Part shown: in pieces, positions 27,418 to 36,594 of the stretch
Numbering within the stretch: position 1 is the stretch's first letter
Layout: each line of letters starts with the position of its first letter
Assembly: GCA_022113835.1 (NCBI GenBank)
Contig: JAILWY010000001.1
Coordinates: forward strand, 5,208,001-5,272,000
Direction of reading: 5' to 3'
Length of the DNA: 64,000 nucleotides
From: Atopsyche davidsoni
Taxonomy: Eukaryota; Arthropoda; Insecta; Trichoptera; Hydrobiosidae
Program-made: the position numbers and the translations under genes
Notes under the pieces: generated by a model
What the model was told of the DNA's origin: nothing
The model's database searches: none
What the model saw: only the letters and a program-made list of their open reading frames with translations

Positions 27418-29049
27418 TGTCAAACAGATATGTATGTTCAAATACATTCATGAAATCTTTGGCTTCCGATTAAGGTCTGCATAAAAAGGAAATCCCGATT
27501 CAAACTTGCTTACATGCAGAATAAACACATATAAAAACAAAAAAAAGGTTTTCTGGTTACAAAGCACCGCAAAACAACCCTCATGAATATATTCAAATGT
27601 ATTCTTTTTGAAGGTCGATATATCCGGTCGCTTTTTGCTCTCCCTGCGGCCGGAAGTATCGACTGCAGCCCCCGGTGGGAGGGGGGAAGTTATCTCATTA
27701 GCGAGGCAACTACAAAGCCGCGTCACTGTCGGGGGAGGGGTTAGCAACACGTAGAGGGTGGAAATATTTAAATTTTGAATCATGCCTTTGTGTGCAGCTT
27801 GGGCGAGCGGTTTTTGGGCTAAAAATATGTTTTGGTATTTAATTTTTAATGCTTTTGGAGCAGTGTGGTTTTCAGCACGTTGAATTTTTTAATGTGACAA
27901 AAAAATTTTTTTCAACCTTTCATAATCACTGCTAAATTTAAATTAAACAATAATATTCAGAGCACATTGAAAAATATGTAAAATAAACACCATGACCAAT
28001 TTCATACTATTTAATTGTACATATAAAATTGAACATGACTTGAGGTAACAAATATAAGGTTTTAAAACAACACTTAACACCCTTAATAAAAATTATAAAC
28101 ACACAATGAAAAAGTAAAAACAACTAAATAAGCATTAAAGGGCTTAAAAATATTTTACTATAGTAAATTATTTGGTACTTGATCGTGTGCCTAGGATCCT
28201 CTTTCAGTACTTTTCTGTACTTAAAGTATGTCTTAAAAGAATTTTATATGAAAAAAAATAAAATCTCTTTATTCTGCATTATTAACGGATTACACTATAG
28301 CCATACGTACAACATTCAAAGGCATTGTGTTAAATCTATGACTTTTCACTTCTCTGGTTCCTTGTTAGCTCGAGAGGCATGCTAGACGAGGTACCAAATT
28401 GGTATAAACAAAAGCTTCTAGAAACAATTGCTATCTAATTCTGGTATCAAAAGAAACTGGAAAAACCTTTATACACCAGAAATCAGACTTGGCGGAAGTA
28501 GGGCAGACCTGGCGAAATGAGGTTATCAAGGAGAATCACGTGCCTGTGAGGCGAAGAACGTCTGGATGGCAAGCGCCTTATCTGATAGACTTGCTCCGAG
28601 AAAGATTTGGCGCTCGCAGGCCCAAAAAATAAATTCGATTCATTACTGACTTTGAAAAAAGTCTTGCTAGACCAATTTATGCGTTTTGTACAATTCTCAT
28701 GTGTAATGACCGTAACATTATATTTCATAGAACATAATACTTATAAAGTTCAAGCTTTTAGTTTTTTAATTTTTTCGAGTGATATTTGTGGAGAATTTCT
28801 ATTTTTATTTGACATTGAAATTGCTAAATTGTGTGCTTGGATTACTTTTTTAAAATAATGCTTATGCTTATATTTTATTTAGTAAACACAAAACAAATTA
28901 AATCGTTAAGCTTTTTTGCTTTTTTATCACATTTAATTGCTGCTAAATTGAACACTTAGCTTTGACTGTACAAATATCGCTACTCAAAATTCCAAAATTA
29001 TTATCAATTAAATCTATAAAATAAAAATACAAACAGCCTTGGTGAGTAA

Positions 29050-29290
29050 TAAATACATCACGCTGCTTGAGTTTTTTTTTACATTCTAAGAAGTTTCTTC
29101 GTTAATAATTTAAATAAAATTATCATCTTTCAAACTTAGGATGTTTTCAAGTAAGTAATGCTGCATAATTGGCTATACAGAGCAATAAACTGTTCTTGGC
29201 AGCAAGTACATCACGCTGCTTCAACTTTCATATCCCAAGACGTTTCCGAGCTAATAAATTCATCGCTCCATACTGAGCATGTTAAATCCT
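29050..29290 (+). repeat. Degenerate two-copy tandem repeat, about 153-bp unit
   Basis: The phrase TACATCACGCTGCTT occurs at 29054 and 29207. It is followed in both by related sequence (attctaagaagtttcttcgt against atcccaagacgtttccgagc). Similarity fades along the unit, so this is an old duplication. Confidence 0.5.
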
Positions 29291-31220
29291 CGACTAACTA
29301 CGTTACAGCATTAAAACTCGTTTCACCTGTCTGAGCCGTCATTGGGGATTTACCGTTACCAGAGATATTATACTGCAAAGGAACAGGAAACAAGGAGGTC
29401 GAAGACTTCGCGTTACAAAGGCTTTGTCTAGTATGAATGCCGCCATGAATATGTGGGAGATATGCAAAGGAAGCGACCCATGCAGTGCCTTATCTGCTAC
29501 AGCTCTCGGTTGAGTGCCTATAGTGAGATGTTTATTAAACAACACTAGTGCACAACCTCAACTAAATTTTCTTTAAAAAAATTCAACACAGAATTTTTTT
29601 TCGAATGTAAAATGAAAAATTACTATATATAAAAACCCAATGACCACCTTTCAATAAATATTTCCACGATTTAAAGTTAATATAAAGATTTCTCATTTCG
29701 CGATTGTTCATAAATCAATCAATAAATTATAGTCTTTTTTGTATAAAATTTAAATTGTTAGTTAAGCTAATAAAATATATTTTTGTAGTAATACATATTT
29801 TTTGTGGATATTTGGGCATCAGTTGTCATCATTCAGTACCACTTCTTTAGTACTCTTAATATACCTCTGTAAAACTATTCATAACCACACGCAAATTTCC
29901 TGAAATTTATAATTGGCACTCAGCAGCATCACTAATACTTCACAATATGTCATGTATACTATTCGATGTCAAAAACAGCAGCTCAATTATTAATCCAAAA
30001 AACAGTAAAATATAAAAACAGCTTCAATTAAAATCAGCCAAAGATAAAAATCCTTCAGCATTAAGTAATTATCGATATTTTTGACCTACTTTTTCTGTTG
30101 GGTATAACCACGCCATGTCATTTTAATGTTTTGTTTTAACGACGGTTATAAATACTTTGACGATGTTGCAATTTGTATACGGTGATTAAAAAATCATTGT
30201 GTTAACCGAAAATTTCATATATTTTCGATTAAAACATAATCGTGATAAAAGTGAATAGCCTCTGCATAAAATTTTATTATTATTTTATATTATTAGGTAA
30301 GTTATTTTTTAAAAAAAATGTAAATATCACATAGTAGTATTAAAATAACTTTGAACGTATTTGCTGTGATTTTTTGAATACACTGTAAATCGTTCTCACC
30401 TTGTACAAAATTGAATTCTAGAATAATCTATTGGCATGATAAACGTAATAAAACTCTTATAGCGAAGTACGATCAAAATTTGAATGAGCAAAATAGTCTG
30501 CAAACTCTAAAAACTTTGATTCAACTCGCGAATAGACCGATTCGACATTCCAATACGAAATCTGAACCTCCCATACGAGCTCCCCTCGGATAATCTTCGA
30601 GAAGAAAGTTAGCGCCCACCGCTTTCCGAATCGAATATCTGCCCGAACAGAATGAAAGGAATTTCAAACTTTACGGTCGCTCCACGAACGGATTTTATGA
30701 GGGAATATATAAAATTCCCTCTTCCGGAGGACACCTTGCAAAGCCCTCCTCCGGGGGTTATTTTGGAAACAGATTAACCCTCTCTTCGCGGACTGCAATG
30801 CGGTGACCTCTGGCAGGAGACAGCGGAAGCAGATGCTCGGGAAATCCCCGTTTTATTGCGGACGTCCTTAAACCTGAAGACTTCTTGCATAAAACATGCC
30901 ACGCTACATAGTAATTTTTATCTTTGGTACTGGGGACTTTACACTGTGTTGGTTTTATTTTACTACGTCTGCTTCGTGTAACTTTTGTTATACACTGCGA
31001 TTAACATTAAATATTATTCATGTGGTAATAAAACCTCTGTATAGGTTTTAAAATTGACCAAATATAAAATATTGATGTACCATGAAAACATACTTTGTTT
31101 TAAAAAAAAACATTTTATGTAAACAAATTTTTTTGTTAAATTTTACCCAGGTGAGTCCGAGATATACCAAAAAAAATCTATATATAAATTTAAGCTATCT
31201 TTAAAAAATAAAAATACCTC

Positions 31221-31242
31221 TATATATATATATATATATATA
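31221..31242 (+). repeat. (TA)n microsatellite
   Basis: About 11 uninterrupted TA units, some 200 bp from the 3' end of the Helitron. Confidence 0.9.
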
Positions 31243-31441
31243 GAAGCAAATACCTGTCTTGACGCAAATATGCCGTCTAAAATTTCAATCAATAGTATTT
31301 AGTCAAGCCGTAAACTCGCTACCAAGCAGGAATTAAAATTTAATAATTAATTGATATGTTTCTTATATTTTATCAATTTTTATTGTACTTTCGAAATACA
31401 TGAAACAAAATATTAAAAAGAATTGGTGATAGTAATTATTA

Positions 31442-31940
31442 TATACTAGAAATGTAGCCCGTCACAGAATGACGCGCATTCGATGAACAATGCTTACAAT
31501 AATAAGATGAATAATGCTTTAATTTTGTACCATCAGTTGGATGAAGGTGCGAAGTTCTGTGATATACCTTGGCCTTGAACTTTGAAGCAGAGTGGCCCAC
31601 TGTTAATTTAGCTCCCATTGATGCAAAAGATATACTGTTATCGTATGATCTTATTTTTCTCTTGAAATTTCCATTATAAATATCCTTTAAATATACTGGG
31701 GAAATAGGCCTTGCTGGTAGTTTCACTTTACTTTTGTGACAGTAATCGTTGAACTTTCCATCTGATGGGTTTCTGCTTGATAATGTAAAGCATTGCAGAA
31801 TCGACAGGTCACACTAATTAATCCGAAGACAAACGCAGCGTTCGCTGTGCATCAGTTTCTTTTTGTCTTGAGGTCGATGCGCGTACTCGAATTTTAAGAA
31901 GACGCTGCTCACGTTTTCCTTCCAACTCATTGCTTGACAT
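31442..31940 (-). pseudogene. Helitron Rep/helicase N-terminal fragment (broken)
   Basis: The fragment starts at an ATG (31940) with MSSNELEGKREQRL and a charged ETDAQRTLRL run like the repetitive N-termini of animal Helitron proteins, then stops (TAA, 31818-31820). In another frame follows CRFCNALHYQAE, matching the CxxCxALH zinc-binding motif of Helitron polyproteins. After a further frameshift come FNDYCHKSKVKLP and RSYDNSISFASMGAKL, then VYHRTSHLHP, corresponding to the FxxCC/GKVxLP and SFAxxSxGAKx...YHRxxxLxP blocks that precede the Rep domain. The last frame runs to a stop at the Helitron's own 3' end. The HUH Rep motifs and helicase are missing, so this is a dead fragment. Family motifs are from general knowledge; the match was made by eye. 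Confidence 0.75.
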
Positions 31941-33257
31941 TTATGTCACATTTCGTGTCACAAACAACGCATCACTTTTCACTGCACTGTTCTTTATTTG
32001 ATGCAGTCTTTATCACGTTCAATTGTGAAATTCTTGTTGAATTACGTTTTCTGTGCGTAGACGGTGTTATTTTGAGTTATTAAGGGTCTAGGTCCCATAA
32101 TCGAGTTTTTTTATCATTTTCTAGACCGTTTTGCGAAAAATCGACTGCACCAATCAATAAGATTTAAATGTAAAAAGTTTGGTACATCCCTTCTTCTGAA
32201 CACAATATATTTTTATTTCTTATAAATATACTATTAATATGATAAATATGTGTTTTTCCGATTAAAATGTAGGAATTTGGAGATTCGTCTGGTACATTTT
32301 CCAAGAATCCTAAACATTTAAAAGTCTTTTTTTCAATTGGAATTAAAAGATTAAATATAAACCATGTGCGTCTTATAAATTTTAAAATTAAAAAAAAAAA
32401 TCTTTAACAAACTTTGGTTTTGAAAAGTCGTCATTTTAACCAATTTTTCAACATATTTAAGATTTTACTTTACCCTAAAAATGGACGTTAATTAAATAAT
32501 AAAAATTAGATAAATATAATTTATAGTTTTTTCAATACTGTGTAAAAAAATCAACTTTCGATATAGCAAAATAAAGTGACAATTAAATTAATTAAATGAC
32601 ACGATTTCGCCAGGTAATGGACTGCCCTCTGGTGTGCCAACCAGACACCAGAGACAGCCCAATCGTGTCATTTTTTTAAATAATATGGCGCACATGGTTT
32701 ATATTTAATCTTTTAATTTCAATTTAAAAAAAAACTTTTAAATGTTTAGGACTCTTTTAAAATCGGCCAGATGAATCTCCAAATTCCTACAATTCAATCG
32801 GAAAAAAAATAATTCTCTTAATCATTTCGATATAGAAAAATAAAGTGACAATTAAATGACACGATTTCGCCAGGTAATGCACTGAGCAACTGCCTTAATG
32901 ATGTGGTTCATAATTTCTAATGCAATTTCGATAAAAAAAATAGAGATGGCACTTGTGTCAAACTGACAAACTGGAAATGTATTTTTTTGTAAAAGTTCTA
33001 AATTTGAAATTCTTGCGGCGAAGAACTGAATCCTATAATTCGTACATATTGAAACTCGCTAAAGCATATTTTATAGTTTATGAATGAAAATATTATCCTA
33101 TCGTCTTGAAATTCGGCACATAGCTGCGGAAAAATTTACTTAACTTATGTGCAAAAAATCAGCGTTGTATCTTTTAAGATATTCTATAGAAAACCAAAAA
33201 TCGAAACATACACACATACAAACACACAAACACACAATGGCTATTATATATATTAGA
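31446..33257 (-). mobile_element. Nonautonomous Helitron with remnant Rep/helicase N-terminus
   Basis: Read on the minus strand, the element begins TCTAATATATATAATAG at 33257 directly after a host A, and ends CTAG at 31446 directly before a host T: the A^T target and TC...CTRR ends of Helitrons. Just before the CTAG is a hairpin (CGTCA ttctg TGACG) 11-12 bases from the terminus. The 5' end continues into a TGTGTTTGTGTGTTTG run, typical of animal Helitron 5' ends. The 1812-bp span includes an 819-bp TTAA-flanked insertion, leaving about 1 kb of Helitron. A broken coding remnant lies near the 3' end. It has no target duplication, as expected. Most of the Rep and helicase domains are gone, so it must be nonautonomous. 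Confidence 0.8.
32080..32898. mobile_element. TTAA-flanked nonautonomous DNA element nested in the Helitron
   Basis: The element is bounded by TTAA at 32080-32083 and 32895-32898, with inner ends AAGGGTCTAGGTCCCATAA on the left and AAGGCAGTTGCTCAG (reading in from the right). It closely matches the 5023-5616 element in the opposite orientation, which fixes the boundaries. TTAA duplications suggest a piggyBac-type mechanism, but the ends are not a classical piggyBac CCC start and no transposase is visible. Internally, part of the sequence occurs twice (the segment near 32360-32600 recurs at about 32695-32875), so this copy contains a partial tandem duplication and is about 225 bp longer than the other. 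It interrupts the Helitron and so inserted later. Confidence 0.65.
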
Positions 33258-33854
33258 TAATAAAACATTTGAGGTTTTGCTCATATGCAATCAAACGCTG
33301 CCTAGAACCAACATCTCTTATATTTAATTTGTAAACCTTAAATGTTTTATCGTATTTTCAAAGAGATGTAATATATTTTGTATAATATAGGATCTTTTAT
33401 TACTTGTAATGTTTCCTAGAGACATGGTTATGATCTGAAATCATTTTGTAAGTGTATATTTTGGTAATTTGTTTATAGTATTTTTATAACACTAACTGAT
33501 CGCCACACGCTAAATTTGAAGCTCTTAAGTATATCGAGAGGTGTAAATAATTTAGGGATACTTTTACTGCTGACCTTTTAGGAATTAGCCAAGGATCGAG
33601 AATTAATTAGACTATACGTTAAATAAGTGAAATTAGAAGCTGTGAAATTTCAGCGGCAAAGGAAATTAAAACCCTTGTTCGTTCCCGAGTGTGTAGAGTC
33701 ACGCCCTGGGGGCGCGACCCCGTCCGTGAGGCTCCAGTGGTCCTAAAACTTTGTCGAGGGTTGTATGACGTTTGCGATATTACCATGACTACCTCGAGTT
33801 CAAGTGTTGATCGTGTTTAATTAACATATAAATTAATTCCATGTGTAAAAACTC

Positions 33855-34060
33855 TGATAATGATTAAGTACATTTTTTCATATATTGAAAATTGATTAAA
33901 GAAACTCTCAATATAATCGTGCTTTGTGTGGGATTTGAACCCACAGCCCCAAGCTAACATGGCCTGTACATTACCAATTATACCAACGAATCACTGGTAC
34001 TCAGCAAACATTTTTTACAATCATATCCTATAGGTGAAACAACGTACTTATTATGCCAAT
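33855..34060 (+). mobile_element. tRNA-capped foldback retroposon, copy 2 (diverged)
   Basis: It has the same layout as copy 1: left arm gattaaagaaactctcaat, 73-nt tRNA-like segment on the minus strand, and a right arm containing tttttacaatcatatcc that pairs imperfectly with the left. The usual AATAAATACGCATC tail is not recognisable, so the copy is 3' truncated or too diverged. The limits are approximate. Confidence 0.55.
33920..33992 (-). repeat. tRNA-like cloverleaf inside retroposon copy 2
   Basis: Again exactly 73 nt. It has a better A box than copy 1 (TTGGTATAATTGG), a fully paired anticodon stem (CAGGC/GCTTG), the B box GGTTCAAATCC and a perfect T stem. The anticodon loop is CATGTTA, again TGT at 34-36 with A at position 33. 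The acceptor stem has two mismatches. It differs from copy 1 at many positions yet keeps the cloverleaf and the odd A33, so the shared structure is inherited from the family founder. Confidence 0.6.
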
Positions 34061-34405
34061 TAAATATTATTAATCAATTTACTTAATCATTATCAATCAA
34101 TAAAACCTGTATAGGCAAAATCGTACTTCCTGTGAGACGGGCTTCACAAAAAAAAAATTAATAATATAGAGAAAAACTCTTTTTAATGTTATAATATTTT
34201 TAATATTGAATATCTTACAAGCTAGACTAAAAAGTGTAGGTGTGTAGTAATCAATATTTAATAAATGCGAGCTTTGCCTAGGTTTGGTTTTGTATTGCAA
34301 GATAAATTATTCTACAACAAATATATTGTTAAAAAAACGTAAATTTTATTAAATCATTCTATTAAAACTTTCTAAAATGAAGATTCTTTATTTTGCATAA
34401 AACTA

Positions 34406-34602
34406 AATATGTCTACTTATGTGATTAGGCACATTAGTTCATATATAGAGAAGATGATTTAAAGAAACTCTCAGAAAAATATCATCGTGATTTATTAGGC
34501 AAATATCATGTGCCTAATCATATTAGTAAATATAATAAGCCCGTAATGGGTAATAAATACGCATCTTGATTGACTAATCCATAACATAGACTTAATATGT
34601 CT
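34406..34602 (+). mobile_element. Foldback retroposon copy 3, tRNA-like head deleted
   Basis: The left arm (acttatgtgattaggcacatt ... atatcatcgtgattta) runs straight into a short remnant of the right arm (atgtgcctaatcatatt) and the tail CCCGTAATGGGTAATAAATACGCATC. Flanking 9-bp direct repeats AATATGTCT (34406-34414 and 34594-34602) look like a target duplication. The tRNA-like centre and most of the right arm are missing, leaving a small local hairpin (aggcaaatatcatgtgcct). Confidence 0.65.
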
Positions 34603-35092
34603 CTGGCATATTTTGAATATACGAGTATATATTTTTTTCATTTTTGTAATAAATTTCATAAATATAAATTTTACATTTCTAATAGTACTACTGTATCGTT
34701 TCGGACAAAGCAGTATGCAATCGACGGTATGAAATAAAAAAAAAGTCCTATATGCCCTTTCCAAATAAATAAAGTCAGCACACCACTGGCACGGGAAGCC
34801 ACAAAGTCTGCATGGCATAATCCTTCTTCGTTTTTTTTTCCAGCGGCTCCCGGTCCCGCGAGTGGCTGCCTCGAATTATAATAAGCTGTTTGGTGCACTA
34901 AAGCAACCGCTGTATTCTGAACCGGGGTGTCTAATTAATCTCGCAGCGGTGGTTGGTTCCAGTGGGCAAAAATTCACATCATTTAAATTTTAAACCTTTA
35001 GATTTACGCATGAAAAATGCATGACCCATGCATAAATTATTTGTAAAAAATGAACAGAATTAAAAAAAAATAACCAAAAAAACCTATCACAA

Positions 35093-35333
35093 ATATTATT
35101 AAAAGCTTTATGTGATTAAGCATATTTTTTCACACATTGAAAACGATTAAAGAAAACTCTCAGAAAATATCATCGTGACTTGTGAGTCACGATGATATTT
35201 TCTGAGAGTTTTCTTTAATCGTTTTCAATGTGTGAAAAAATATGCTTAATCACATAAACATACTAATACCTGCATGGGTAAATAAATACGCATCCTGATT
35301 AACATTAATCTAAATTAATATATTATTAAAAGC
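35093..35333 (+). mobile_element. Foldback retroposon copy 5 with 14-bp target duplications
   Basis: Exact 14-bp duplications ATATTATTAAAAGC (35093-35106 and 35320-35333) enclose a 213-bp unit: a perfect inverted repeat of 74-bp arms with a 4-nt loop TGTG (35107-35258), followed by the family tail (ctgcatgggtaaataaatac and onward). The plus orientation is set by the tail. The foldback centre lies about 10 bases from that of copy 4, so the two palindromes have different junctions although their tails are the same. Confidence 0.85.
35107..35258 (+). repeat. Near-perfect palindrome (74-bp arms, 4-nt loop) of copy 5
   Basis: The two arms pair without mismatch around the TGTG loop at 35181-35184. 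Arm sequence is almost the same as in copy 4 (CACACATTG here, CCCACATTG there). The tRNA-like head is absent; the mirrored junction lies just inside its former 3' acceptor strand. Confidence 0.85.
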
Positions 35334-36107
35334 ATTTGATATATATTTTGTAGAGTCTACATTGTAAAAAAAATAACGGATAAATTTATTAGAAATATAT
35401 TAACTACATAAAAAAATGCAGTTATTGAAAGAAGTTCAAAATTGGATACAATCATATGACACTTTTAATTTTATTCATTTACTTATGTTTTTTTGTTGTA
35501 CATATTATTGCCGTAATAATTAATTGATCTTTCAGTTAAAACTTTCTAAGATTTAAAAATAATAAAAAAAAAATTTTCAACTACTTTTTAGCTTAAATTA
35601 ATTTTCTCACTCGAAACTGTGCTGTGCTTGTCTAACAAACTTTTTTACAAAATTCACGTGCTTTTAACAACTATATATTCATATTTTATTTCTTTGTTTT
35701 ATCGCTTCTGTGAAAACAATTATTTCATAACACATATATGTGTATAAATATATTTACATACCCAATTAACCGTGTTACCTGGAAGGTGTTTTTTGACACG
35801 TTAGTAATTATTCAGTATTATAAGCTACGCTTGCGATGTTAAAATCCTCAACATATTTCAAACATGAAAACTTATCTTTATTTCTAGTTATATTAAACGC
35901 ATACAGTTAAAATTGCGGTTGGTTTGAAACTTGTAAAAGTTTGCACGTAAGTTTATTGCGTTATTAAAAACATAAATCATTAGAACTTTACTCGTTCGTG
36001 CAGAAAATTTATGTCTTGTCTATTTATCGAAGCAATTGAAAGCATGCATTTGTTTTCATTCACTAAGCGTTTATAAAATGAGCTTGGCTTCGTTTTCAAT
36101 TGCCTTG

Positions 36108-36160
36108 TAGTTAAGTTACGAGCACTGTAACTTGCTGATCTCGAGTTCGAATCTAAATGC
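36108..36160 (+). repeat. Possible tRNA-derived SINE fragment
   Basis: A good B-box-like sequence (GAGTTCGAATC, 36143-36153) follows an A-box-like stretch (TAGTTAAGTTACG, 36108-36120) at a spacing of about 35 bases, typical of tRNA promoters. No complete cloverleaf can be folded and no related copy was seen in the window. It could be the head of an unrelated SINE or chance. Confidence 0.3.
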
Positions 36161-36537
36161 AGCACAAAGTATTTCCATTTATGCTCTTTTGTAGAAATGG
36201 TTTTTTAATTCAATAAGTAAGAAAACTATTAGATAAAAGTTCTCTTTGATTTAGGTTTTCTGTGACATTTTCCACATCAAATTAGGCAATTTCTGGAGAC
36301 CTTTCAAAATGGATTCAGTCGAGTTATCTATGAATACTTTTTACTACTTGTTTTCCTGCATTTTTTTCTGCGGTTTTAGTAGAGGTTCATATTTTTAGAT
36401 TTTTCTCATGAAAATGATAAAAAATGTTAGTTAAAATATCGAAATGGGATGAACTGGCCTTGCAAGTATCTCTGAAATATTTGCTAAAAGATGAGTCATT
36501 AATATATTTTACAGAATATTTAATGACAGAAAACTTC

Positions 36538-36594
36538 CAGAAATCCTACTAACTGAGATTACAAGTACTATATATTCATTTAGTAGGATTTCTG
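36538..36594. repeat. Perfect 15-bp inverted repeat with 27-nt loop
   Basis: CAGAAATCCTACTAA (36538-36552) pairs exactly with TTAGTAGGATTTCTG (36580-36594). It is too short for a typical animal pre-miRNA and has no visible target duplication; a tiny MITE or chance structure are alternatives. Confidence 0.6.

Larger units (their letters stand above)
25153..31445. other. Non-coding desert with several GC-richer islands
   Basis: Islands lie near 25540-25740, 26090-26300, 27000-27310, 27600-27760, 28480-28620, 29270-29520 and 30590-30900. The last includes GGGAATATATAAAATTCCC, a palindrome around a TATA-like core. No splice-bounded reading frame with recognisable motifs was found. Confidence 0.4.
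33258..35092. other. Intergenic between Helitron and retroposon copies
   Basis: Besides the retroposon copies listed separately, there are GC-richer segments at 33630-33800 and 34760-34960 and AT-rich filler. No gene seen. Confidence 0.4.

Noticed and set aside
27120..27473. 117-residue plus-strand reading frame
   Set aside because: It starts without ATG, its composition tracks the GC-rich island then runs through a microsatellite, and it has no recognisable motif.
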